A DNA stretch of 64,000 nucleotides, from positions 912,408 to 976,407 of the forward strand of contig PJRA01000412.1 of NCBI GenBank assembly GCA_016987375.1, given 5' to 3'. The notes under the pieces were generated by a model. The model saw only the letters and a list, made by a program, of their open reading frames with translations. It made no database searches and was not told the DNA's origin. This stretch comes from Brachionus koreanus (Eukaryota; Rotifera; Eurotatoria; Ploima; Brachionidae). Position 1 is the stretch's first letter, and every line of letters begins with the position of its first letter. Positions 48,814 to 60,480 of this stretch are shown here, one piece after another. The position numbers and the translations under genes are program-made.

Positions 48814-51742
48814 ATGATAATTTTAAATAATAGAACGCTTGAGTCAAACATCACCATTGATTCCTCTAAATTTTTTAATATATTCAATCTAGTTTCTGTT
48901 AATTACAAGGTGCCTCTTGGTATTTTGATTTCTATTATTTCGTTTATAGCAATATTCGGCAATTTGCTTGTGATTACAGCAATTGTAATTGACAAATCCT
49001 TACGAACCGTAATTTTAAATTCAATTCTTATCGGATTAACTAAACAAATCTTCAAAAAAATTGAATAGAAAAAAAATTATAAAAAAGATTTGGAATTTTC
49101 TAATTTATAATGGACAGTTAAATATCCATTTTACAATTAAGTAAAAATGGATATTTAACTGTCCATTATTCTTATTTCAATTTGTCCATGGGACTTAAAC
49201 TTTAATTAAATAAAAATAAAAATAAATAATTTAATTTTCTGTTTAAGATGAATTTTAATCCGATAATTTTTTCATAAATATATTTGTAAATATAAAAAAA
49301 AATTTCTAGATATCAAACATATTCATCTTGAGTCTATCAATATCTGATTTAATGATCGGTTTGTTTGTTATGCCTTTGAGTGGTACAATAATTATTTTTG
49401 ATAAATGGCTATGGGGACCGTATATTTGTAATTTTCATTAAATTTTTAGAAGATTTTTTTTCATAAATTGATTCTTAAAGGTCGCTCATGGCTTTCAATT
49501 GATTATATTGCGTCAACTGCGTCAATATTTAATTTGTTTACACTTAGTGTAAGTTTATTTTGCAATTATTGATCGGATTTAATTGATATGTGTAAATTTT
49601 ATTTATGGTTTCAATTTTAGTAGGATTAAGATCACTAACCCATAATAATTTTTAATCCTCATGGAGATATATTTAAATGTTTCTATTTCAGGATGGAATT
49701 CAAATTATATATTTATCTAAAGTACTGATAAATACAGAATTCTATTGCTTTCTTTTGTTTTAAGCTTTTTGTTATTTTCTTTAAGCTTAAAAAAAAAATA
49801 ATTATTTAGCGGTTTAAAGCTTGGAACAAAAAATAGAACCTGGATCATAGTTATTTTTACAGTTAAAATTTATTTTAGCGTTAATATTTTGCATTCTTTG
49901 TTTCCTGACCTGGAGAATTTTGGATTAAATGTAATTAATAAAAATTATTTCAATTCCTAATTTTGATTAGAATTTCTGAAATATTGTAAAAAAAAATATA
50001 AATAAATTTGAAAATGTAATATAAATTTAAAATTTTTTCAATTCGGCTAAATTTTGTTAAAATTTTGCTTTTAAGCAATTAATCTTTCAAAATAATTGCT
50101 AAAAAGCAAAAATTTAACTTCATTCAAAATTAAACAAATTAATCACTATTTTAAAATTAAAATCTTATTTAAAAATTATTCTTATTTCCTTAATTAACTA
50201 TAAAAGTAAAGAAAAGATTGAAAAATTGAAATAAACTATGCTTAAAATAAACAAGCAATTTATCTTAAATCATATCTTATTCAATTTGACAGTGTTTTAC
50301 CATATTTTAATTTTGAAAACAAAATTTTAATAATTTATATTTTAAAATTAAATTCATGTCAAATCTTTCATTATATTCAATAAAGTATGGCTAGCTGATA
50401 ATAAATAAGCCCATAATTTGATTTTTCAATTTATTCATTCAATTAAAAAAATGCAGATTTGTTGCCTTAATTAATTTCTATTATGATTTATATGGAAAAA
50501 TTAATTAAGGCAAACTAATCTGAAAATAATTTAATTAAATAAAATATAAAATAATGATATATTTTTATCCAGGTTGAAAGGTATCTTTCAATTACATATC
50601 CGTTGAAATTTATGACCTATCAGTCAAAAACAAAAGCAAAAATAGCAGTTTTAATTGTATGGCTTATATCATCCCTTTGGATCATACCAATAAATCTTTG
50701 GTCACACTTTTTCAAATACAAACGAAGAATATCAATTCAAAACAATATTGTGCAAAGATGCACCACTGACTTTGAGACTGACAAAATATTCAAGATAGTG
50801 ACAACTATTTTTAATTTTTATATTCCATGCATTGGTATGATAGCAATTTATTCAAAGATATTTATTACAATAATAAAAAGATCCAAGTCAGAAATTGGCG
50901 TTTTTTGCTACAGTTCATACAACAAGATTCCCATTAATGAAAATTGCCTAAAAAAAACTGCTTCCAAGTCTTCGGTATCTTCAACCCACTTCGACTCTCA
51001 GATACGACATAAGAATTTTAGTGTTCTAAGTGAATATCATGTTAATCGAAAAAGAGTTACTTTTAAGAAAAAACAATCGGTGCCTTCATCTTCGTCAAAT
51101 AGCGGAAGTTTTCGATCAAGAAAAAATTTCTACATTCAGTCAAGTAAAAAAAAAATGCCCAAAACTTTTACTCATCTAAGTCAGATTTCTAATCAACAAA
51201 CAAAAAAGTTCAATTTGATAAGTTTTGTCAATTGTCGTCGTGAATGCAAAAGTGGAATGGAAGGCAGAGATTTAAAGCTTGCTGTAAGACGAAATGCATT
51301 AATCGAGAAATATCCAACTATGTATGAAAGCAATCATTCATTTGAAATCGAACAAGTAAAAGAAAGCAAAGGAATATTCAGTATTTTAGACAAATTTGTG
51401 TCGCGTAAGCGTCATGACAAATACGATGTCTATTCGGCTCGTCTTAAACAGCAAATAAAAGCTGCCAAACAGCTTGGAATTTTGATTTTTGCTTTTTTAA
51501 TTACATGGATGCCATATTTTGTTACATTTATTGTTGTTGCATTTTGCTCCGATTGTATCTCAGACAATTTATCAGCTATTACTTTATGGCTTGGATATCT
51601 GAATTCAGCTATAAATCCAATTCTTTATCCTCAGTGTAATAGCTCATTCAAACATGCTTTTCGACGAATGCTCAGAATTTCGCCTAAGCGAAAAAAAAAT
51701 CAAATGGATATTATTAAATTAATGCATAATAGTTATAAATAA
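48814..51742 (+). CDS. Rhodopsin-class amine GPCR, histamine H1 receptor-like
   Basis: Four exons: 48814-49008, 49310-49427, 49481-49548, 50573-51742 (phases 0, 1, 0), 516 residues. The N terminus has NxT sites (NNRT, SNIT). TM1 carries GNLLVI, TM2 LSLSISDLMIG. TM3 WLSIDYIASTASIF has the amine-binding aspartate (D112, position 3.32) and the disulphide cysteine (C105). The DRY motif is ERY, in SVERYLSITYPLKF. The second loop and TM5 read CTTDFETDKIFKIVTTIFNF, close to H1 (CETDF). A long basic third loop (about 200 residues) precedes AAKQLGILIFAFLITWMPYF (TM6) and LGYLNSAINPILYPQCNSSF (TM7). H1-type receptors couple to Gq. Ligand choice is inferred; muscarinic-type relatives share parts of the pattern. 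Introns 1 and 3 contain hairpins. Confidence 0.9.
49107..49169. repeat. Perfect 26-bp hairpin in GPCR intron 1
   Basis: 49107-49132 and 49144-49169 are exact complements with an 11-nt loop (core TGGACAGTTAAATATCCATT). It could be a tiny foldback element or a hairpin RNA. Confidence 0.85.
50454..50522. repeat. Imperfect 24-25-bp hairpin in GPCR intron 3
   Basis: The arm CAGATTTGTTGCCTTAATTA plus ATTT pairs with the complement ending at 50522, with one mismatch and one extra base. The loop is about 20 nt. Confidence 0.75.
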
Positions 51743-52602
51743 ATTACTTTTTTACTTAATAAAATATTTAAATTTTCAAATTTTTTATTAGAAGTCAAAA
51801 TTTTGCAAAAAATATAGTTTGATAAATTTTTTAAAATAAAAGTCTCAAAAAGTCCAGTTAGAAAAAGTATTAAATTATTATAAAGAACATTATGTAAATA
51901 TTAATTGGGAAGAGTTTGTAATAACTAAATCTTATGAATCTATTTTATGAGAAATAACTAATTCTTAGATTTATGAAAATGCAAAGAAAAAAAAAGGAAA
52001 AATTTAGGAAAATTTCTCAAATTTTTTATCTTTATTGTAACAAAATTATTACTTCTTATCTATTGTATTTTCAGTATAAAAATAAAATAATTGATAATTT
52101 TTTCCAAATACAGTAATATAAACTAAGTCTTAAAATTTAAGGCTTTTTTTTCAACCAACTTTATTACTGAAAGTTAAAGAAATTAAAAATGGCTCATTTA
52201 AATCAGTTGATAATTATCCTTAAAATGAAAAAAAAATATAAATTTTTTAAAAAAAAAATTAGACGATAAATGTCATTCTTAAATAGGTGTTCTATATTGC
52301 TTTTTTTGTCAATTTATTTATTTCAAGAAAACACCACATGAATGATGTAAGAAAAAGAAAAAATTAAAAAATAAATTAAAAAAAAAATCTAAACTAATTC
52401 CTTCCAAGTTTTTTAATTCTTTTATTTGAGTAATGTTTGTTTTTTTTACAATAATTAGCTAGATTTTAGTTAATAGAAACTTATATTTAAAAATTCAAAC
52501 ACAAAAATTATATTTAAACATAAAAATTATTATAATTAATATTCTAATCTAATTTTTCAAAAAAATTCTATAATGTGATTTACTTTTGGAAAATAATTAT
52601 TG
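51743..52602. other. Spacer, no gene seen
   Basis: 3' flank of the GPCR gene up to the MULE-like element. Strongly AT-rich, nothing recognised. Confidence 0.5.
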
Positions 52603-54074
52603 GAGTAGCAAATATATTTTTTATTAGTAGCAAAAAATAGTAGAAAATATTATATCAAAAAGTAGCAAAAATATTTTTTTCAGTAGAAAAAAAAAAAAAG
52701 ATAAAGTGTGAAAAAAGGGTAAAAAATATATAAACAATCAATTTATCAAATTAATTTGTTTGTTATTTACTATTTGAATCAGCTTTACGTGGCCGTCCTC
52801 TGCCTCTTTTTTGAACTGATTGAGTTGAGTTGACATTAACGGCTTGTAAAATTAACAAGTTGTTTGATTCTGACTGAATTGTTTGAGATACTGTTGTAAT
52901 TGGAGAATCTGTTTGGTTTGAAGATGTTGGAATTGAAAAAAGTTGTTGATTGATTGGACCCATTGAATTCCGTTCGAGTGCTGGTAACTTTCTTTCTGCG
53001 ACCTTTCGAAGCGTTTTTTTCAATGCGTAAATCAAGAGTTGGAAAAGATAATAAATCCATATTGTACCCGACACCAATTACATGCTTGCAAATAAAATTT
53101 TTCTTCCAATACGGACATGAACATTTACTCAACTGCCAACATTGTTTGTTAATTTCAATTATTTTGTGAGAGTCAATCCATTTTAAATACTCATCAAACA
53201 CGACTTGCCTGGATCATTTTCGATTCTTGTTCTCTTATGCCGATTAACCAAATTGTTTATTGTTGAATCTTTAACCTCGATATATCCCTCGTTAATGTTA
53301 TTTCGAAGCCACCTACCAATATCTTTTGCTTTCTTATTGTCCTCAAAATACAAACTTAGAATTTTTTCTTTGGTTTTAAATGGGATTTTGGATGTGTCTA
53401 TCTGATCATTGTGCTCAATACCTTGAAAATAAAGAGTAACGTTGAGATTTGTACGATGAATCAGAATATAGGCTCTTTTATTGCAGTGCGAACATTTAAA
53501 ATAACGCTTCTCGCCAATTTCAGTTTTTTGGACCTCTTTTGAACCCCATGTTGCGTTTTCCACTGACCCTTCTTTGAGCTCTTTTAAGCAATCATCAAGT
53601 GTTTCATAAGTTCTAAACGTCTCATACGTGACACTTTCTCCTCTTCGTTTTTTTGGTGTCGGTTCCTCAATATCCTCATCAGTATTGTTTCCATCGTCAA
53701 TCACACGAGCGATGATCGATGTTGATTCCGATTCAGATTCGAAATTTAGAGACATTGTAGTTTTTAAGAAAAGAATTGGAGTTAAACAAAAAAAAACATT
53801 AATATTAAAAGAATTTTCGGTAAAATTGAGTTTTCTATCAATTTTACTGATCAGTACTCATGTCTATTATTTTTTAATTGATTTAATTAATTAAATTGTT
53901 AATTAGTTAAATTGTTAATTGTTAATTAACACCTGTCAAGTTTTTGCTACTAATAAAAGAAAATTAACTCCGTTTACAAATAAAAAAACTACTAGAAAAA
54001 ATAAATTATCTATTATATGATTTGCTATTCAAAAAAAATAAATTTCCTACTAGAAGAAATAAATTTGCTACTAG
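52603..54074. mobile_element. Internally deleted MULE-type DNA transposon
   Basis: The ends are built of repeated AGTAGCAAA/TTTGCTACT motifs in inverted orientation (AGTAGCAAATATATTTTT at the left, TTTGCTACTAGC near 54063-54074 at the right). They act as degenerate terminal inverted repeats. Inside lies a transposase relic with N- and C-terminal zinc modules but no catalytic core. The borders are approximate and no target duplication was identified. Confidence 0.6.
52763..53755 (-). pseudogene. MULE-type transposase relic: N-terminal zinc module plus SWIM finger, catalytic core deleted
   Basis: From the ATG at 53755 a 190-residue frame (MSLNFESESEST) has a nuclear basic patch (PKKRR) and a FLYWCH/WRKY-like module: KRYFKCSHCNKRAYILIHR with a later HND for CxxC...HxH ligands. 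It then has a helical segment (KAKDIGRWLRNNINEG) before it stops near 53183. Overlapping in another frame is FDEYLKWIDSHKII, then the SWIM finger CSCPYWKKNFICKHVIG, and after a further frame change an AT-hook tail (QKRGRGRPRK). The DDE core expected between them is missing and the junction near 53200 shifts frame, so it cannot encode an active transposase. The N-terminal 190-residue part could still be translated. Confidence 0.7.
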
Positions 54075-54911
54075 CAAAAATATAAGCCTTTACTTTTTAT
54101 ACAATAGAAAATCAGAGGATGTCTAGGTGAACATTTCAAGACTATAAGTTACATTGACAGAATTGATTAGCATAGTCTCTAAAATAAGAAGATATCTCAA
54201 AAAATTTATTAAATTTAAATTCGAAAAATTTATGAGATATTTACACGGAATATTCTTATTTTCATTTTAAAAAATTTTAGCCGATTGTTAGGCCTAAATT
54301 TTGAATTAAAAAATTTATCGTCAAATTTTCGTCTTTAATTTTATTTGGGAAGGATTTCTTCAAAGAACAAGTATTTCAAAATTATCTCAAAGCTACATTT
54401 ATTAACATCATGTGTAATGGGGGCTAAATCAGTAAAAACACTTCTTAGATACATTACAATCAAATTAATTTTTATTTATCTTTTTGCATCAGTTGAAATA
54501 CTGATGATCAAGTGATAGGTACGGTGTATTACATATATACTATTTATAATCAGAAATGACTAAAACAACTTGTTTGGAAAAAAAATTTTAAAATCATCAG
54601 TATAAAAATTGAAAATAATTATATATATTTATTCAAAAATAGTTATTATTTGAAACGATATTACATGGCAATGATATTAAATTTTTATTGCTTACTTTTT
54701 ATCATAGATCTTTTTTAAAAATAATGAACATTTCAATATCTTTTAAATAAATTTAAAACTATCTAGAAAAATTTATTTGTATCAAAATATATTTAAGTTT
54801 CAATATTTTAAAAAAGGGATAAAACCCCTCGAGTTTTCTAATGTTAAATAAAAACCCGAAAAATCTATAATAATTTATTAAATTTTTTATTATAATAAAA
54901 TATTCAAGATT
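54075..54911. other. Spacer before the assembly gap
   Basis: No gene seen. The few bases before the gap cannot be assigned to the interrupted gene with confidence. Confidence 0.4.
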
Positions 54912-55800
54912 NNNNNNNNNNNNNNNNNNNNNNNNNNNNNNNNNNNNNNNNNNNNNNNNNNNNNNNNNNNNNNNNNNNNNNNNNNNNNNNNNNNNNNNNN
55001 NNNNNNNNNNNNNNNNNNNNNNNNNNNNNNNNNNNNNNNNNNNNNNNNNNNNNNNNNNNNNNNNNNNNNNNNNNNNNNNNNNNNNNNNNNNNNNNNNNNN
55101 NNNNNNNNNNNNNNNNNNNNNNNNNNNNNNNNNNNNNNNNNNNNNNNNNNNNNNNNNNNNNNNNNNNNNNNNNNNNNNNNNNNNNNNNNNNNNNNNNNNN
55201 NNNNNNNNNNNNNNNNNNNNNNNNNNNNNNNNNNNNNNNNNNNNNNNNNNNNNNNNNNNNNNNNNNNNNNNNNNNNNNNNNNNNNNNNNNNNNNNNNNNN
55301 NNNNNNNNNNNNNNNNNNNNNNNNNNNNNNNNNNNNNNNNNNNNNNNNNNNNNNNNNNNNNNNNNNNNNNNNNNNNNNNNNNNNNNNNNNNNNNNNNNNN
55401 NNNNNNNNNNNNNNNNNNNNNNNNNNNNNNNNNNNNNNNNNNNNNNNNNNNNNNNNNNNNNNNNNNNNNNNNNNNNNNNNNNNNNNNNNNNNNNNNNNNN
55501 NNNNNNNNNNNNNNNNNNNNNNNNNNNNNNNNNNNNNNNNNNNNNNNNNNNNNNNNNNNNNNNNNNNNNNNNNNNNNNNNNNNNNNNNNNNNNNNNNNNN
55601 NNNNNNNNNNNNNNNNNNNNNNNNNNNNNNNNNNNNNNNNNNNNNNNNNNNNNNNNNNNNNNNNNNNNNNNNNNNNNNNNNNNNNNNNNNNNNNNNNNNN
55701 NNNNNNNNNNNNNNNNNNNNNNNNNNNNNNNNNNNNNNNNNNNNNNNNNNNNNNNNNNNNNNNNNNNNNNNNNNNNNNNNNNNNNNNNNNNNNNNNNNNN
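54912..55800. other. Assembly gap (889 Ns)
   Basis: Unbroken run of N. It cuts the coding region of the dehydrogenase-like gene on the minus strand; the true size is unknown. Confidence 0.99.
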
Positions 55801-56500
55801 TCACAAGCTGAGCATCATTTACTGTTTCTTCTAATCGACTAAGACACAACACTTTTCCAGTAAAGTCCGGACTCTCTACTACATGATCATCATAAAGCTG
55901 GGCTTTATCAGCTTGAAATCTCGTGTATACGCTATTCAACGCTTGAATATTGTTGTCGTAGCATTTAACTCTATGACCATGATACGCAAATTCTCCTGCT
56001 ATTTTGACTCTTAAGTTAATACAATTAATTAATTAATTTATCTAAATAATTAATTTATTTATTGATTTAAAAAAATGTATTTTTTATATTTCTCATATTT
56101 TATTTTATTTTTTTCTGAAAAAATTTTCCTCTTTACAAAAGCGCGAATGCTAAACTTATGATTTATCATGGTATATAATTTTCTTAAGACATTAAAAATT
56201 ATTCAAAAAATTACCTTAAAATGCTTTAAAAAATATTATCTTAAAGCAAATGAATTTTAATGAATAAAAAATATAAATGATAAATCACATAATGCAGAAT
56301 CATCATTTTATTTTGAAATTAAATTTAATTATCAAAAAAAAAATTGTTTTTGAAGTTTTAAGTCAAATATTAGAACTAGATAAAATTAATCTGTTTTGAT
56401 TTCCTTTAAAAACAAATTTTAAAACCTATTAAAATTTTTGTTTTTATGATTTTAAAAATTACCCAAGTAATCCACATCCTATTACAGCAACACGGACCAT
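55801..56500 (-). CDS. 3-hydroxyacyl-CoA dehydrogenase-type NAD-binding protein (partial)
   Basis: Two exons, 56463-56500 and 55801-56009 (entering the gap), join at phase 2. The start is MVRVAVIGCGLLGVKIAGEF, a Rossmann fold with GxGxxG (GCGLLG) and the next helix. HGHRVKCYDNN follows, where the acidic residue after the second strand (D in YDNN) suggests NAD rather than NADP. Then come LSRLEETVNDAQLV and the gap. The pattern fits the 3HCDH N-terminal domain of mitochondrial HADH, lambda-crystallin/L-gulonate dehydrogenase (CRYL1) or relatives. The spacing is like these but the missing part decides. No mitochondrial leader is present in the visible start, which slightly favours a cytosolic CRYL1-like enzyme. 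About 450 nt of intron with AT-rich sequence separates the exons. Confidence 0.75.
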
Positions 56501-56880
56501 TTTAAAATTAAATTGAAATATAATTTATGATTATACAAATATTGAATAAATATAAAAAGGAATAAAATTAATTAAAAAAAAAACATTAGGTATTATCATA
56601 AATAATTTTTTCTTTTTATTCTCTTTTAATTAAAAGACAAAAATTGATCGATTGATTCAGATTGATTAATACAGAATAAGTTGCATAATTTAGTCCAAGC
56701 TATTCTCTTGATGGTAAATTTCGTTTTTCAAATCCTAATTAACGATGATGTAATTTTGATATATTATTATTTTTATAGCTGGTTACCAAGGTATATGAAA
56801 ATAATATTTGCATGTTAAATCATAAAGAAAGCTAAAAACAGAAGAGTATTTTATTTGAATATAAAAATAATTTTAAAAAA

Positions 56881-57817
56881 ATGCTTTTGACAACGAGAAT
56901 TCCCGAAATGGAAACTCTGAGACAAGAACTTCAGACCATTAATACAAAACTTCAGCTATCTCTTGATATTGAAATGCAAAAGCTTAAAGAACAAGAGAGA
57001 GAACTTCAAGAAGCACTGAAATTTAAAACACGAACCGACTTGATTCAGGCAATGGAAAATGAATTGGCTTTGGAAAATCTAGAAGAATCGATGCTTAATT
57101 TTAAATCTATTTCAAATTTAAATGCAAGTTTGCCACAAACTTTCTCGGCAAAATCAAATGAATTTTTGAAAAGCCTAAATATTGAAGAAGATTTAGATAA
57201 AAGTCATCGAATTTTAGACAAATTGATTAGAGAGCAAAACGATCAATATCATACATCAATGATTCAACCATATAGCACTAATTTTAAATCATTACCGAAT
57301 CCAAATGTGGTAGATTTAAATAAATTTTAAAAAACTCTATAAATTATTTTAAATAACAAAGATATTTAGCAAAAGCTCGAAATATTCCAGAACGCCGCAA
57401 AAAAGTGTTAAAACAGTTACCATATATAGGAAGCCGGCTGAGCAAAATCTAAACGAGCAGCAAACTTTTACATATGGGGACTCTTTAAAATATTCAAAAT
57501 CTCTTTCTGATCTGGATCGATCAGGTTACTTTGACAATGCACGACTGTCTTCGTCTTACAATCCATATGCACAGCCAAATTATAGTTCACAAAAGTATGC
57601 TAAATCAATACGTGATAGTTATTTTTATTCAGACAAAGAAACCATAAATGGTATTCCGACTAGTAGAATTAGAAAAACCGCTTATCTAAAAGACAAAGAT
57701 AATGGATATACAGTCCTACCAGTCACTAAGACTGTGATTCATAAAAAACCTTGGTCTTATGGCAAAGTCGAGACTAACTATTATCCATTTAGAGACTCGA
57801 TGCTAAAAAAGAAATAA
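56881..57817 (+). CDS. Orphan protein with N-terminal coiled coil
   Basis: Two exons, 56881-57309 and 57362-57817, with a 52-nt phase-0 intron (GTG/GTAGAT to CAAAG/ATATTT), 294 residues. Residues about 8-70 form a Glu/Lys/Leu heptad coiled coil (METLRQELQTINTKLQLSLD, KLKEQERELQEAL). The second half is Ser/Tyr/Lys-rich: LKYSKSLSDLDRSGYFDNAR, SRIRKTAYLKDKDNGYTVLP and a basic end MLKKK. No catalytic motif, signal peptide or membrane helix. The composition suggests a cytoskeletal or scaffold protein with many phosphorylation sites. The family is not recognised. The second exon lacks an early ATG and would be missed by ATG-based reading. Confidence 0.72.
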
Positions 57818-57921
57818 AAATAATAATTTTAATTGTTTATTTAATTTTGCAATGTTTTTTTTAAATTAGAATGCTTTTAAAAATATAATAAATTTTTTTT
57901 TTATTTAATTTTTAATCCAAA

Positions 57922-59113
57922 ATGTCAGATTTAAAAGAAATATACAAGTTTTTATTTGATTATTTCAAAATTTATAAAGAATCATCAGGACCCAGTGTGT
58001 CTAATTGGAAATTGGCTGATCTTAAAAATGCCATTAGGTGGTCCGAGGGCGTAGAAGAATTTTATTCAAAGATTAAATTTAAAAAATGTATCAATAAATT
58101 TCTAAAAGATATCAAACTGATTATGATTCATTGGAAAATCGATGAAAAAAAATGTGAACTACTATTAAAAGATGCTCCCCTAAATCTAAAACAAGTATTT
58201 TAAGTTATTTAATTAATTTAAAAGATCAATTTAGCTTATTTTAGACTCTTATTTCGAATAAAAACTTGCCAGAAGATCTCAAGTTGTTTCTAATGGAAAC
58301 TTTTATTCATCATGAGAAGGAAAAAGTAATATTGGAATGCTTAAATAATATTCTCTGATAAAAAGTTGTAATCTTATTCATCTTTGAGTACCAAGATATA
58401 CAAAATTTGTCCTTGGATTCAATTGAAAGTGAATTAAACTCAGAATTAGATAAAATTTGTTTGAAAATATTTTTGTCTAAAAATAATCATTATCTCATCG
58501 ACTTGCTTTTTGATTATAGCATCAATAAAGAGACCAACTTAGTAGGTATAGCTTTATAGATAAAATTAGCACATTAAACATTATACTCTAATAAAAATTT
58601 ATTAAAGGAGTTTATAATTCAAATACTTAAAAAATTAAAACAGTTTAGTTTTGAGACTTTTAAGTTGTGTTTTTTGCGCCTTCTCAATAAAAAGTAACTC
58701 AAAAATAAAAAATTAATTTTTCAAAAATAAAATATGAATTAAGATTTTATAAATTATTTATGATAGAACCAGTAAATGGTTTGTTCGATGTTGAATCAAA
58801 AGAACTAATTCAAGCATATTTTTGTTATTTGATTTTTGTATATGCGGAAATAGTCGATAATTTCAAGCTTGAAAATAAAGACTTTAATGATCCTAAACAA
58901 AGTGAAAGTGAATTTTACAACATAGAAAAACTTGTAACCCATTTTGAAAATGTTATCAAAATTTCGAAAAATTCAAAATTTGTAAAAGCAATTCAAGCAA
59001 AAGCTAAAGTGGATTCAGGATGGAATTTTTTGCTCAATCAGCTAAAAATCAGATGCTTAAAAGAAAATAAAGAGCTCGATTTAAATTTAAACGAATTTCT
59101 TTTTGATGATTGA
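57922..59113 (+). CDS. Helical protein, possible divergent FANCF (Fanconi anaemia core complex)
   Basis: Five exons in phase: 57922-58194, 58245-58325, 58389-58541, 58608-58693, 58744-59113. The product has 320 residues; human FANCF has 374. All-helical, no catalytic motif. Near the N terminus, SVSNWKLADLKNAIRWSEGV followed by FYSKIKF resembles the FANCF pattern VSxW...A..W...... with the same spacing. The C-terminal part, FETFKLCFLRLLNKKFYKLF then ELIQAYFCYLIFVYAEIVDN, resembles FANCF's HEAT-like repeats. FANCF is an adaptor linking FANCC/E and FANCA/G to FANCM in interstrand-crosslink repair. The similarity is weak and judged by eye; another helical-repeat protein is possible. It starts about 100 nt after the preceding gene ends. 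Confidence 0.6.
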
Positions 59114-59689
59114 ACTTTTATAAATATTTTTTTAATTGATTAATCCTGGTATTACATTTGTTTCGAAGTAAAAAAACTATTTTATTAAAATAAATTTTTT
59201 TTTAATCTAAAACAACATTATTTTATTTTCAAAATTTATTTTTCTTATTGATTAATGTAAGAAAATATAAGTCTTAAAAGTTTATTTAATCAAGAGTTTT
59301 TATGATGGCATTAAAGAAGTTAAAAGTTTAATAGATGTGATCTATTTAACTCTTCAGACACTTATAATCAATTCCATATATATATTTTTTCTATCATCTT
59401 TTTTTATAAATTAACCCAGTAATTTATGTAACCAATTTTGCATTGACTGTACAGTGATGCCATCAAATTTGTAACTTTTTGACATGATGCTGAGGTTGAG
59501 AATTTATCAAATATTTTAAATAATAAAATTTGGAACCTCCACCTCAGTCTCATCAGAAAAAGTTACAAATACTTGTTTGCCATGGATTAATTCAACTCTA
59601 TCAAGTTCATGATGAATTTTATGAAGTTAAAATAGATCTCGTTAAATTAGATATCTTCAAGCGTCACCCTAATTTCTATTTCTGTTCTT
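59114..59689. other. Spacer, no gene seen
   Basis: 3' flank of the FANCF-like gene. GTAACTTTTTGACATGATGC and a partial inverse near 59560 (ATCAGAAAAAGTTAC) form a loose inverted pair. Nothing else. Confidence 0.4.
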
Positions 59690-60480
59690 TTCCAGGGAAA
59701 CAAGTCTAGGAAAAAATTTAGAAAATTTCCTCTGAACACGTTCAAGTATGTCGATGTCGGTGCGACTCTAACATCCAAAGCGCACTACATACAAGTATTT
59801 TTCTTTGTTAAAGCTCATCTGCCAAACAATTGACTATTGAAAATTTTAGTCGAGACCCTTTTGTAGGCTTTCCATATATTCCATATTTTGAGCAGTTTTC
59901 ATTAGCTTAGTATTGTCCGCGCTAAGTCTACAAGTACAACTACGAATTGATCGTTGATAAAAATGACGAAAAGAAGTGGACCTAGTTCAGATACTTAAAG
60001 GATTCATGTAATAGCAATTGTAGTAGTAAGACTACAGTATAGTAATCTATACTAACCCCTTCTGATATTTAGCTCCATTGGAGCTGTGACATACCACTTA
60101 ACAGTCAATGTCCGCCCTAAATTCATTGACAGTTTTTGCATCAACCTGTGACATGATATTCTATATTGAAACCTTGTTTGTCAAAAAGTTATATCTAAAA
60201 AAAAGCCACGTTTACTGATTTCTCTCCTTAGTTTTACGGTGCGTTCTTTTCTTAGGTTTAGTTTCGAACCTGTAGATAAGTTCTTAACTAAATATAAACT
60301 TTTAATAATGTTTACTTTGGTTGTGGGTTTCAGGCACATACAGCGTATTCAAATGTGGTCTAACAAGTTCTGTATACAAAAGTCTAAACATTTTATTATC
60401 TAAATATTCAAATGAGTTCCTTATTTGACTTAGTATCCTACTGACTTTGAAAACGACTGATAAGCATTATTTTTTACATT
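59690..60480 (-). pseudogene. Relics of LINE reverse transcriptase
   Basis: Reading the minus strand from high to low coordinates: LSQIRNSFEYLDNKMFRLLY then TELVRPHLNT (the thumb-adjacent region before a LINE C terminus), NFLTNKVSIENIMSQVDAKT with VNEFRADID (C-terminal end), and near 59990 LGPLLFVIFINDQ followed by SADNTKLMKTAQNMEYMESL (palm region with the degenerate catalytic box). The order, C-terminal end before palm, means at least two truncated insertions. All are broken by stops. A possible further RT scrap (FLYINDLLNLIKSHEA) lies at 60625-60807. Confidence 0.8.
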
